Assembly (NCBI RefSeq): GCF_015221995.1
Contig: NZ_JADFFM010000001.1
Location: 1,426,001 to 1,490,000 of the forward strand
Direction: 5' to 3'
DNA: 64,000 nt
DNA from: Mucilaginibacter boryungensis
GTDB lineage: Bacteria; Bacteroidota; Bacteroidia; Sphingobacteriales; Sphingobacteriaceae
Made by a program: the position numbers and the translations under genes. The notes under the pieces are model-generated. The model saw only the letters and a list, made by a program, of their open reading frames with translations. It was not told the origin of the DNA and did no database searches. Of the stretch, positions 1-7,595 are shown piece by piece (within the stretch, counting starts at the first letter, position 1; each line of letters opens with the position of its first letter).

Positions 1-92
1 CCACGTGTAAGGGTGCCGGTACGCTGGTCTTTTTTTAGGATGATGTCAACCTCTAATCCCGGATATATGTCTTTTCTGTTTTGGCCGTTCAT
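1..92 (-). CDS. YwbE family protein (DUF2196), N-terminal fragment
   Basis: The reverse strand reads from an ATG at 92 off the left edge of the window, giving a start of about 30 residues (MNGQNRKDIYPGLEVDIILK, then KDQRTGTLTR). This is the typical N-terminus of the small YwbE/DUF2196 proteins, which begin MNGxxRxxI.PG..V.I..K.DQ.TG.LT and are usually about 65 residues long. Its function is unknown. Only the 5' part is visible, so the rest of the gene cannot be checked. The gene is divergent from the XRE regulator at 190. Confidence 0.75.
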   Translation of the reverse strand, partial: MNGQNRKDIYPGLEVDIILKKDQRTGTLTR

Positions 93-189
93 GGTTATTC
101 GTATATATTGTAGTTAATTTCCCAAATGTCATAAAAATGACGCAAACAAGTTTTAGGAAAATAACTTAGGTGCTACTTTACTTTGTGTT

Positions 190-792
190 ATGGAAAAAAA
201 TATACTCGGCACTAAAATAAAATTGCTGCGCAATGGCAAAGGCTATTCGCAGGAGTATCTGTCCGACCTGGCACAATTAAGTTTGCGCACGGTACAACGT
301 ATAGAGAATGGCGAAACCGAGGCCCGGGGCGATACACTTAACCGGCTGGCAAAGGCTTTGGAAGTTGGAATAGACGAATTGATAAGTGTAGAGCCATCAA
401 TAAGTAGCAATGGCTATATTGCTTTAATGTGCCTTTCGGCATTAGCCTCCTGCTTTGTTTATTTTCCATTTTTAGGTTTGATAATTCCATTAATACTATG
501 GTTGGCTAAAAAAGATACGCAACCTGATATCAATAACGCAGGAAAGAGAATATTGAATTTTCAGCTGACCTGGACTATTGCTTTCCTGATCTGGGTAGTT
601 TTTATCATATTTTTTAGCAGCAGGCTATTTAGCTCACTGTCACCCGACATAGGTTTAGGATTACCCGAACTTCTATTGCTATCTATTATAATATTTCCAT
701 TTTATAACATGGTAATGGCTATCATTAATACCGTACGGGTATTAATGCATAAAGAGGTGAAATATTGGCCAGTGATCAGGTTTATCAGGTAA
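190..792 (+). CDS. XRE-family transcriptional regulator with C-terminal membrane domain (DUF4870-like)
   Basis: The 200-residue protein has an N-terminal XRE/Cro helix-turn-helix at about residues 7-61, including LSLRTVQRIENGE as recognition helix and GDTLNRLAKALEV as the following helices. After a short linker come three to four hydrophobic segments (about residues 74-95, 96-107, 124-145 and 160-180). The motif INNAGKRILNFQLTW resembles the core of DUF4870/Tic20-like membrane domains. HTH plus DUF4870 is a known Bacteroidota arrangement. It is probably a membrane-bound regulator, possibly self-regulating; the ligand and targets are unknown. Confidence 0.8.
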   Translation: MEKNILGTKIKLLRNGKGYSQEYLSDLAQLSLRTVQRIENGETEARGDTLNRLAKALEVGIDELISVEPSISSNGYIALMCLSALASCFVYFPFLGLIIPLILWLAKKDTQPDINNAGKRILNFQLTWTIAFLIWVVFIIFFSSRLFSSLSPDIGLGLPELLLLSIIIFPFYNMVMAIINTVRVLMHKEVKYWPVIRFIR

Positions 793-853
793 CACTTAAT
801 TGTCCGTTAGCTATTGGTTTCAGCTGCAATAAGGTTATCAAAACACGTTGTAT

Positions 854-1708
854 TTAAGCCGGGACCAATGCCCACGTTTCACGTATCCGGCCCATATTGG
901 CTGCTTGTTGCGACAATTCATCAATAATATCCGGCGATAGGTATTTCAGAGACGATAACTGTCCCTGTATGCCATCTGCTTTTTTGTGAATTTTTAAGCC
1001 TTGTTCTGCAAAAAAAGCTTCAGCTTGTTCAAAAGACTCAAACTTGTTTTCTTCAACATTATGCGATCTAAGGAATTGACTGAACTGATCGGAAGCCGTC
1101 CGCACCCCATCTATCCTGATATAGATGTCCGCTGTTATCCAATATCCGCCACGTTCTGTTAAAACCTGCCGTATTATATGGCATAGCTGTTTTTTTTCTT
1201 CTGTATTAAAATAAACCAGCAAACCTTCATTTAAAATAGTTAGCGGTCCGGGAGGGAAGTGACTGATGGTTTCAGTAACGCTCGCCTCGTCGAGCGCGTT
1301 CATAGGCATCACTAACAATTCACCTTGTAAATCAAGTGAGCGGTTTGCGATCAGGTCATTAATAATATCGTTCTTATCTTCAATTACACCGGGCAGGTCT
1401 GTATCTATAAAGGTAACCTGGGGATAATGCAAAGCACGATCTAACCCACGGAAGGAAAAGCCTGAGGATATTTCTAATATATTATCCCCTCCAAGGGACT
1501 CCAACAAATTGTTTACTGCTTTATAACGCGCCTCGAAATGGATCAGGCGTTTTAAGAACGTAGTGTCTTGGCCTTTTTTGTCTAAAGCTGCATCTGCGCC
1601 GTGGCCCCAAACCAGCTTAACTGCATCTGCCATGAAAGGGATATCGGTGAGGCCTTTCATTAATAACAAACCTTTAGCCGAGGGGCTTATTGAACTATAA
1701 TCGCGCAT
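854..1708 (-). CDS. LCM-type class I SAM-dependent methyltransferase
   Basis: This 284-residue cytoplasmic protein matches the leucine carboxyl methyltransferase-like family (PF04072 type; the bacterial members are often called O-methyltransferases involved in polyketide biosynthesis). The SAM-binding motif I is visible as ILEISSGFSFRG (about residues 77-88), followed by the acidic IDTDLPG (101-107), and LTILNEGLLVYF near 155-167 is the equivalent of motif IV. Nearby genes give no substrate, and no polyketide genes are present. Family assignment is firm; substrate is unknown. Confidence 0.8.
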   Translation of the reverse strand: MRDYSSISPSAKGLLLMKGLTDIPFMADAVKLVWGHGADAALDKKGQDTTFLKRLIHFEARYKAVNNLLESLGGDNILEISSGFSFRGLDRALHYPQVTFIDTDLPGVIEDKNDIINDLIANRSLDLQGELLVMPMNALDEASVTETISHFPPGPLTILNEGLLVYFNTEEKKQLCHIIRQVLTERGGYWITADIYIRIDGVRTASDQFSQFLRSHNVEENKFESFEQAEAFFAEQGLKIHKKADGIQGQLSSLKYLSPDIIDELSQQAANMGRIRETWALVPA

Positions 1709-1776
1709 ACCAGAGATTAAATAACAGTTTTAGATAACGTTTTTATTATTAAAGCAATACCGCTTTTTGAGACCTT

Positions 1777-2373
1777 TCAGTTATCGCTTAAAATATCCAG
1801 GCAATCTTTACCCATACTTTTCAACCGCTCATCAAGCGAGTTTAATGCTACCGTATCTCCCATATTTTTGTACAGCGTCTTAATGGCCTCAAGTGTATCG
1901 TCGCTTGGGTCGCAGGCCTGTGCTTTTTCCAAATGCTTCAGCGCTTTATTGGCGGCGGCAATATATTGGGCTTTCAGTGTCTTAAAAGCAGGGTCGTTGC
2001 TTTTTTTACCGTTTAATTTGGCAGATAATTCATTTGCCGGTGTAAGATAGATATAACCTAAAGCACGGTGGGCCACGTAATAATTAGGCACGGCGGCAAC
2101 CACTTTTTCATAATAGGGTGCAGCGCGTTCGGGTTGGCGGTTATCTTCATATAGCTTGCCCATGCTATTATAAAAACTGATGCGTATTTTGGGTGATAAT
2201 TTGTCCACACTGTCCAGCAAGGCTACGCCGGCATCTAAAGCATTTGGGGTATCACCCTGAAACCTTAATAAGTTAAAGTCCACATAGTCCTCATAGGCAG
2301 TTTTATGTTCTTGTGCGTGTACAAGGATAGTTGTACAAAGGATAAGCAAAAGAAGTGTATGTTTTTTAAGCAT
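1777..2373 (-). CDS. Secreted tetratricopeptide repeat protein
   Basis: The 198-residue protein has a signal peptide (MLKKHTLLLLILCTTILVHA, cleavage after AQE-like junction near residue 20). TPR-like helical pairs follow, for example ISFYNSMGKLYEDNRQPERA and YYVAHRALGYIYL. It is probably periplasmic and may act as a scaffold. It starts 9 bases downstream of the folC stop on the same strand and is likely co-transcribed with it. No specific function can be read from the sequence. Confidence 0.75.
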   Translation of the reverse strand: MLKKHTLLLLILCTTILVHAQEHKTAYEDYVDFNLLRFQGDTPNALDAGVALLDSVDKLSPKIRISFYNSMGKLYEDNRQPERAAPYYEKVVAAVPNYYVAHRALGYIYLTPANELSAKLNGKKSNDPAFKTLKAQYIAAANKALKHLEKAQACDPSDDTLEAIKTLYKNMGDTVALNSLDERLKSMGKDCLDILSDN

Positions 2374-2382
2374 AGATACAGG

Positions 2383-3693
2383 TTAAACGATCTCGGCCAC
2401 CACAAAAGTACTGCCTCCTACAAAAATAAGGTCTTCCTTATCAGCCGCATAACGCGCCGCTATCAACGCCGACATAACAGAAGGGTACATGTCGCCGCTT
2501 AGCCCAAAATCTGCTGCCTGGCTGCTTAATTCTTCTACCGGGAGGCCGCGTGGTATATCGGGGCGACAAAAATAGTAAACAGCATCAGGGGGAAGCATTT
2601 TCAGCACCTTTGTAATATCCTTATCATTCACCATGCCCAATATAAAATGCAGCTTATTATAAGTTATAGCATTAATATTTTTCAGCACCTCGTGTATGCC
2701 GTCAGGGTTGTGGCCGGTATCGCATATGGTTAGCGGGTCGTGACCGATAATCTGCCAACGCCCATTTAACCCGGTGAGTGCACGTACTTGTTTTAAAGCT
2801 GTTTTAATGTGTTCATCGCTAATGTTAAAACCCTGCAAACGCAGTTCTTCAACAGCAGACAGTATAGTTTTAAGATTTTTTAATTGGTAGGTACCGGTTA
2901 GGTCAAGTCTTAAGTTTAAAGTCTTAAGGGTAAAGCCTTCTTTTTTAACATCGACATCGCGAAAGCTATTTTCGCTCAACTTTGGACTTTCGATTTCAGA
3001 CTCAGAACTTAAAATCCATTCCTCTGAAGCAAAGCTAAGTTTTGTTTTTTCGTGATAGGCCTTTTGGATAAAAACATCAGCCACTTCCGGTTGATGTTCG
3101 CCAATTATTGCCGGAACACCAGGTTTTATAATACCCGCTTTCTCACCAGCTATTAAGGGTAGGGTATTGCCCAGCAGGTTCATATGGTCCCAGCCGATAT
3201 TGGTGATAATGGATAGTAAAGGGTTGATCACATTGGTGCTATCCAGTCTGCCGCCTAAGCCCACTTCAACAATGGCTATATCCACCTGCTGTTTAGCAAA
3301 TGTGTCAAAAGCCAGGCCTACGGTCATTTCAAAAAAGGAAAGTTTAAGGTTTTCAAAGTCGGTTTTGTGCCGGGCCACAAAGTCTGTCACAACTTGTTCC
3401 GCTATCATCTGGCCATTAATGCGCACGCGTTCCCTGAAATCGCGCAAGTGGGGCGAGGTGTACAGCCCGGTTTTATAACCCGCAATTTGCAATATAGCAG
3501 CCAGCATATGCGATGTGGAACCCTTGCCATTTGTTCCGCCAACGTGTACCGATTTAAATTTATCCTGCGGGTTATCCAGCAACTTACACAGCGCCCACGT
3601 ATTGGTTAGGTCTTTGGTCATAGCCGCCGCGCCGGTCCGCGAAAACATGGGCAATTGGCTGTAGAGGTAATCGAGAGTTTGTTGGTAGTCCAT
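2383..3693 (-). CDS. folC: Bifunctional folylpolyglutamate synthase / dihydrofolate synthase
   Basis: FolC adds L-glutamate to dihydropteroate and then to folates, an ATP-dependent cytosolic step of folate metabolism. The 436-residue protein has the Mur-ligase P-loop GGTNGKGS (about residues 52-59), the metal-binding EVGLGGRLDSTNV (143-155) and the C-terminal DTGHNPDG motif, so all catalytic landmarks are present. Residues about 228-264 (2902-3012) are odd: the DNA there is made of the same short AGTCTGAAGTC-type units found between genes elsewhere in the window, so this stretch looks like a translated intergenic repeat. A candidate -7 promoter lies at 3716-3723. The preceding minus-strand gene is tonB, with vapBC in between. 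Confidence 0.95.
   Translation of the reverse strand: MDYQQTLDYLYSQLPMFSRTGAAAMTKDLTNTWALCKLLDNPQDKFKSVHVGGTNGKGSTSHMLAAILQIAGYKTGLYTSPHLRDFRERVRINGQMIAEQVVTDFVARHKTDFENLKLSFFEMTVGLAFDTFAKQQVDIAIVEVGLGGRLDSTNVINPLLSIITNIGWDHMNLLGNTLPLIAGEKAGIIKPGVPAIIGEHQPEVADVFIQKAYHEKTKLSFASEEWILSSESEIESPKLSENSFRDVDVKKEGFTLKTLNLRLDLTGTYQLKNLKTILSAVEELRLQGFNISDEHIKTALKQVRALTGLNGRWQIIGHDPLTICDTGHNPDGIHEVLKNINAITYNKLHFILGMVNDKDITKVLKMLPPDAVYYFCRPDIPRGLPVEELSSQAADFGLSGDMYPSVMSALIAARYAADKEDLIFVGGSTFVVAEIV
2902..3012. repeat. Intergenic-type AGTCTTAAG repeat embedded in folC
   Basis: The plus strand here carries CAAGTCTTAAGTTTAAAGTC and, 60 bases further on, TTTGGACTTTCGATTTCAGA followed by CTCAGAACTTAAAA. The same words occur between trpB and trpA (35364-35440), where CGAAAGTCCAAAG (inverted) and GACTCAGAACTCAAAA are found. 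The stretch stays in frame and encodes a polar, low-complexity loop of about 37 residues. Confidence 0.6.
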
Positions 3694-3715
3694 GTAATTA
3701 TGGGCGATGGTAGCG

Positions 3716-3723
3716 CAAAGTTA
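3716..3723 (-). promoter_or_regulatory. Candidate folC promoter -7 box
   Basis: On the minus strand this is TAACTTTG, an exact match to the Bacteroidota -7 consensus TAnnTTTG, 22 bases upstream of the folC ATG. No clear -33 TTTG is visible. It would let folC be transcribed independently of the envelope operon. Confidence 0.5.
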
Positions 3724-3758
3724 AAAGTATTTAAATTATATCATGAATATTTTTTAAG

Positions 3759-3766
3759 TATATTTG
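3759..3766 (+). promoter_or_regulatory. Candidate vapBC promoter -7 box
   Basis: TATATTTG matches TAnnTTTG exactly and ends 25 bases before the vapB ATG at 3792. It is divergent from the candidate folC promoter 36 bases away. No convincing -33 element is visible. Confidence 0.5.
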
Positions 3767-3791
3767 TGTATAAATATTAAAATTTAGGTGT

Positions 3792-3971
3792 ATGCGTACT
3801 AATATAGATATTGATGAAGATTTGATGTTTAAAGCTCAAAAGTTAACTAAGATCAAAACGAAAAAAGCAGTGGTTGAAAAAGCTTTGCAATTATTAGTTC
3901 AATTAGAGAATCAAAGTAAGTTGCGTGATTTGTGGGGTAAAATTGAAATTGATGACAAGGCTTTCGAATAA
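3792..3971 (+). CDS. vapB: VapB-type antitoxin
   Basis: The 59-residue protein begins MRTNIDIDEDLMFKAQKLTK, the ribbon-helix-helix DNA-binding start typical of VapB antitoxins (beta strand TNIDIDEDL, then helices A.KLTKIKTKKAVVEKALQLLV). Its acidic C-terminus, ending WGKIEIDDKAFE, is the usual toxin-wrapping tail. It ends in TAATG, overlapping the vapC start by one base, the normal translational coupling of such operons. VapB would neutralise VapC and repress the shared promoter. Confidence 0.85.
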   Translation: MRTNIDIDEDLMFKAQKLTKIKTKKAVVEKALQLLVQLENQSKLRDLWGKIEIDDKAFE

Positions 3972-4372
3972 TGAATATTTTATTAGTTGATACGTCTGTG
4001 TGGGTTAATTTTTTTAAAGGCAACCCAACTAAAGCAAGCTTATATTTAAAAGATATTTTGTCTAACACACTTATTGCGACTTGCCCCGTTATTGTGCAGG
4101 AAGTATTGCAAGGGATTAAAACAGATAAAGACTTTAAGATAACAGTCAACTTTTTTGATGAAGTATTGCAGCTAAGGGACGAACCATATCAACTGAGTAT
4201 TGAAGCTGCAACCATCTACAGGAAGTTGCGTCATAATGGAATTACCATTAGAAAGCCGAATGATTGCCTGATTGCGGCTTATGCGATAAAAAATAAGATA
4301 GCCTTATTGCATGATGATAGGGACTTTGACTTTATCGCATCAAACACCGATTTAGAAGCAGTGCAATTTTAA
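3971..4372 (+). CDS. vapC: VapC-type PIN-domain ribonuclease toxin
   Basis: The 133-residue protein is a complete PIN domain. Acidic metal-binding residues are visible at D7 (LLVDTSVWV), E44 (IVQEVLQG), D98 (PNDCLIAAYA) and D116/D118 (LLHDDRDFD). VapC toxins cleave RNA, often initiator tRNA or rRNA; the target here is unknown. It is translationally coupled to vapB, and its stop overlaps the convergent tonB stop by a few bases. The catalytic set is intact, so the toxin is probably active. Confidence 0.88.
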   Translation: MNILLVDTSVWVNFFKGNPTKASLYLKDILSNTLIATCPVIVQEVLQGIKTDKDFKITVNFFDEVLQLRDEPYQLSIEAATIYRKLRHNGITIRKPNDCLIAAYAIKNKIALLHDDRDFDFIASNTDLEAVQF

Positions 4373-5178
4373 TCTACCTTAAATATAAAAGCATACTTGC
4401 CTTTAGTATTGCCCGAAGCTGGTTTGGATGCGGTAAACCGGGTATTCTTAATAGCATCTATACAGCCTTGCACAAGGTCAAGGTCGGCGCGGGTTTGGGC
4501 TTTGTTAGAATGGGCCTCCAATACGTTGCCATTTTGATCGATAGTGAAGTCTATAACTACCTTGCCGGGCACACGGTGGATATTTTTCACGTCCGGTGGG
4601 TTTACAAAATGCCAGTTAGGCATGCTTAAGCCGCCATTTCCCGAACCGCCAGGGCCATAATTATCAACCAAGTTTGAACCATTCGGGCTGCCCTGATTGC
4701 CAGGTTTATCGGTTGTGCCATCGCCGCCACCGGTGCCGGTTTTGCTTGGGCCTTTGTACAGCGCGTTTTGATTAACTGTAGGTTTAGCCACAGGTTTAGC
4801 GACTTGTGTAGCTACTGTGGTGCTCGGTTTCTTAGAATTGGCCGCAACCACGGGCGCGTCTTCAGTATTTTGAGTCACTACGTTCTGGTCGCTTTTTTCG
4901 GTAGGGGTAGGCTTATCCGTTGGTGGCTCGGGGGTAACCTTGGTTGGTGCTACATGGTTGGCCTTCTCAGCTACAGATGGTTCCTCCACACTGGTGATAT
5001 CACTACCTGAACCTTCATCAGTAGTACCATAATTTACTAATATGCCGCCAATACCGTCAGCTTCTTTAGGTGGGGCTTTAAAAACAATAAAATAACACAA
5101 AGCCATAAGCACCGCCATAATAATGCCGGTAGCTAAAAACGCTTTTGGATAGTTATTTTCTTGCTGTTGATATTCCAT
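4369..5178 (-). CDS. TonB-family energy transducer
   Basis: The 269-residue protein has one N-terminal membrane anchor (about residues 12-34, FLATGIIMAVLMALCYFIVF). A Pro/Thr/Lys-rich periplasmic spacer (about 40-140) and a Gly/Ser-rich stretch (about 143-185) follow. The C-terminal TonB domain is about 205-269 (GKVVIDFTIDQNGNVLEAHS). With ExbB and ExbD just upstream it would pass proton-motive force to outer-membrane proteins. As the last gene of the envelope operon it is a likely partner of the barrel protein at 7596-9446. The gap to exbD holds tandem repeats. Confidence 0.85.
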   Translation of the reverse strand: MEYQQQENNYPKAFLATGIIMAVLMALCYFIVFKAPPKEADGIGGILVNYGTTDEGSGSDITSVEEPSVAEKANHVAPTKVTPEPPTDKPTPTEKSDQNVVTQNTEDAPVVAANSKKPSTTVATQVAKPVAKPTVNQNALYKGPSKTGTGGGDGTTDKPGNQGSPNGSNLVDNYGPGGSGNGGLSMPNWHFVNPPDVKNIHRVPGKVVIDFTIDQNGNVLEAHSNKAQTRADLDLVQGCIDAIKNTRFTASKPASGNTKGKYAFIFKVD

Positions 5179-5181
5179 TTA

Positions 5182-5214
5182 AGTCGTTAGTCAAAAGTCG
5201 TTAGTCAAAAGTCC
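5182..5214. repeat. Tandem 14-15 bp repeat between exbD and tonB
   Basis: AGTCGTTAGTCAAA occurs at 5182-5195, again with one extra A at 5196-5210, and then begins a third time (GTCC). It belongs to the family of AGTC-rich intergenic words also seen at 35364-35440 and inside folC. Confidence 0.65.
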
Positions 5215-5233
5215 TTACTTGGAACTTAATACT

Positions 5234-5632
5234 TTATTTCGGCACAGTTGCCAGTACCATTTTAATATTTAGTTTTTGTGCAATATCCATTACCTGTACT
5301 ACATCCTGTATGGCTACGGTTTTATCAACCGATAATACAATAGTCAATTCCTTAGCTAACGATTTGTAGCCCGATAACGTATTAGAAAGGTCTTCAACTT
5401 TTACCGGTTTTTTATCAACGGTGTATTGCAGGTCTTTACTGATAGATACATTAATGGTTTTTTTAGAGATAGATTGCCCGCTTGATGATTTAGGCAACAC
5501 CAGCTTTACCACGTTGGGGTTGGTTACCGTAGATGCAATAAGGAAGAACAACATCAGGAAGAACATGATGTCGTTCATGGCCGAAGTATGCATCTCGGCC
5601 GAGGCCCGCCTGCTTCTTTTCCTTAAATTCAT
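5234..5632 (-). CDS. exbD: ExbD/TolR-family proton channel subunit
   Basis: The 132-residue protein has a basic cytoplasmic N-terminus (MNLRKRSRRASAEMHTSAMN). A single membrane helix at about 19-37 contains D21, the position of the conserved channel aspartate, and is followed by a small periplasmic domain with an ExbD fold. It works with ExbB to drive TonB. Its ATG overlaps the exbB stop by four bases, so the two are coupled. Confidence 0.88.
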   Translation of the reverse strand: MNLRKRSRRASAEMHTSAMNDIMFFLMLFFLIASTVTNPNVVKLVLPKSSSGQSISKKTINVSISKDLQYTVDKKPVKVEDLSNTLSGYKSLAKELTIVLSVDKTVAIQDVVQVMDIAQKLNIKMVLATVPK

Positions 5633-6336
5633 TTGCTCGGTTCTTCTAAAAGGTCGATAAATTCAATAGCGTCGGTTTCCAGTTTCAGGATCACTTTATC
5701 TACCATCATGTTCAGTATCTGGTAGCATACATAGGCTATAATACCCACAATTAACCCCGCGGCCGATGTGATCATTTTTTGATATAAACCACCCGAGATA
5801 GTTCCCATGCTGATATTGTCTGTTTTAGAGATATCATAAAAGATCTTAATTACACCGGCAATGGTCCCTATAAAACCAAACATGGGCGCAATACCGGCTA
5901 CAATGCCAATAATGCCAATATTCTTTTCCAGCTTGGATACTTCCAGCTTGCCAATGTTCTCGATAGCGCCTTCAATGTCCTTTATAGGGCGGCCAATGCG
6001 CAGCAAGCCTTTTTGCAGCATACGGCCCAATGGTGTATTGCTGTTACGGCAAAGTGCAATAGCCGAATCAAGCTTGCCGGCAATAATGCTGGCCTTTACC
6101 TGCCCCATCAGGCTGGATTCATCGCGTGCCGCCTTCCGTATGGTAAAATAACGCTCAAAAAACATAACCAGCGCCAATGCCAGTAGTATACCCAGCGGTA
6201 TCATTACCCAACCGCCCTTTAGTAACAGGTCGCCAAAGCGTAGTTCTTCCTGTGGAATAGTCGGCGCGTTTATAGCATGGTTGGCGGTATCAATAACTTG
6301 TTTTGCCGTATCGGCTATTAGCATTAAAAATGTCAT
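5629..6336 (-). CDS. exbB: MotA/TolQ/ExbB proton channel family protein
   Basis: The 235-residue protein has three membrane helices (about 43-63, 140-165 and 185-210) around a cytoplasmic loop, the ExbB/TolQ topology. The motif GIIGIVAGIAPMFGFIGTIA is the conserved glycine-rich second-helix region. It forms the proton channel of the inner-membrane TonB complex. It sits 10 bases downstream of the HU-SPOR gene. Confidence 0.9.
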   Translation of the reverse strand: MTFLMLIADTAKQVIDTANHAINAPTIPQEELRFGDLLLKGGWVMIPLGILLALALVMFFERYFTIRKAARDESSLMGQVKASIIAGKLDSAIALCRNSNTPLGRMLQKGLLRIGRPIKDIEGAIENIGKLEVSKLEKNIGIIGIVAGIAPMFGFIGTIAGVIKIFYDISKTDNISMGTISGGLYQKMITSAAGLIVGIIAYVCYQILNMMVDKVILKLETDAIEFIDLLEEPSK

Positions 6337-6346
6337 TTATATTAGT

Positions 6347-7555
6347 TTATTTATATGGTTCAACAGATAGCTCGGAAGCCCTTAATTTATTGGTACCTAA
6401 TAATTCGGTTCGTTTGTCCATTGCTTCGGCACGGGTTTTAAACGCGCCAAGTATAACCTTATAGTTACCACCTCTAAAAACCTTATCGGTTAATAACCGG
6501 GCTTCGGTAAAGCCTTTGCTTTTTAATTCAACAATGCGTTTATCAGCCTGTGACCTGGTAGGGAACGTTAGCGAATATATCACCCATGATCCTTTTGGTA
6601 CTACGTCGCCAACGGTGGTATTAACAGGCGGTGCTGTTGCCTGCGGCGTATTAGCCACCGGGGTTTGTGTTACAACTGCCGGTTTTTTTACCTCAGTAAC
6701 AGTTTCCGTTTTTTTAACACCAGGCTGTTTAGCTGATGCTGTTGATGTATCTGCCTGGGCTGTACTATCGTCAATAATAACGGGTTCTTTAAGTTGTAAA
6801 GTATCGTTATCTGCTTTTTTCGTGACCACCGGTTTGGGTGCCTGGGTTGTATTCGACTTGTTAAGGAGGCTAACATACTTATTGAATGTATCGGGCCTGA
6901 ATTTATATAGTGCACCCAAGGCAATAACAATTACAGTAAAGGCAATAAGGATAATTAGCCAAACACTCATTCCACGGCGCTCGTCTTCGTAATATTCTTC
7001 GGCAGGCACTTCTGTTTCAACCGGTAAGTCGGTATCTGGTTGGGTTATTATAGGGGCATGGGTTTCAATTACGGGAGCTATTGGCCCTTCTTCAATTTTT
7101 TCCGTTAATTCATCTGTACGTGTTACCGGCTTTTGAGCGGCAGCTTCGCCCACACGGTAAGCGTCAAGGGGTTTGTAGCCAAAAAAAGCCGGGTCATCCA
7201 GTTTTGGGTTAGAATGAAAGGCCAATTTTAACCCATCCGAACTGAATGAGCCCAATTGTGCAAAAGCCACATTTTCCACCATAGCCTGGCTTTTCAGGTT
7301 GGAAATATACTTTTCAATAAAGTATTTGGCCGATGCCTGCGATATGTTTTTTATACTGGCAATATAATTAGCCAGCGAGTCGTCCTCATCAATTATCTGG
7401 GGATCAAATTGTACCGAATAATGCGGCGGGTAAAACTTTTTCTCATGGTTATCATAGTAAGCAGCTGTCCGAATTTGTACAAAGTAACCCAAATTAGGTA
7501 CTGTTAATTCGCCTTGCTGCCCCAGCAGATCGCTTATATAATAGGCTATATCCAT
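6347..7555 (-). CDS. HU-CCDC81/SPOR-domain membrane protein
   Basis: The 402-residue protein begins with two HU-like (CCDC81-type bacterial) modules at about residues 1-130 (DIAYYISDLLGQQGELTVPN and, later, the second-module text VAFAQLGSFSSDGLKLAF). An acidic linker and one membrane helix (about 197-217) follow. A Thr/Lys-rich periplasmic linker then leads to a C-terminal SPOR domain (about 322-400). SPOR domains bind denuded glycan strands at the septum. The HU module is on the cytoplasmic side, so the protein could link nucleoid or cytoplasmic partners to septal peptidoglycan. This architecture is known in Bacteroidota, but its role is not established. Confidence 0.85.
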   Translation of the reverse strand: MDIAYYISDLLGQQGELTVPNLGYFVQIRTAAYYDNHEKKFYPPHYSVQFDPQIIDEDDSLANYIASIKNISQASAKYFIEKYISNLKSQAMVENVAFAQLGSFSSDGLKLAFHSNPKLDDPAFFGYKPLDAYRVGEAAAQKPVTRTDELTEKIEEGPIAPVIETHAPIITQPDTDLPVETEVPAEEYYEDERRGMSVWLIILIAFTVIVIALGALYKFRPDTFNKYVSLLNKSNTTQAPKPVVTKKADNDTLQLKEPVIIDDSTAQADTSTASAKQPGVKKTETVTEVKKPAVVTQTPVANTPQATAPPVNTTVGDVVPKGSWVIYSLTFPTRSQADKRIVELKSKGFTEARLLTDKVFRGGNYKVILGAFKTRAEAMDKRTELLGTNKLRASELSVEPYK

Positions 7556-7595
7556 GTGGCTAAAAGTAACAGTAAATTATAAAACATCAAAGGCT

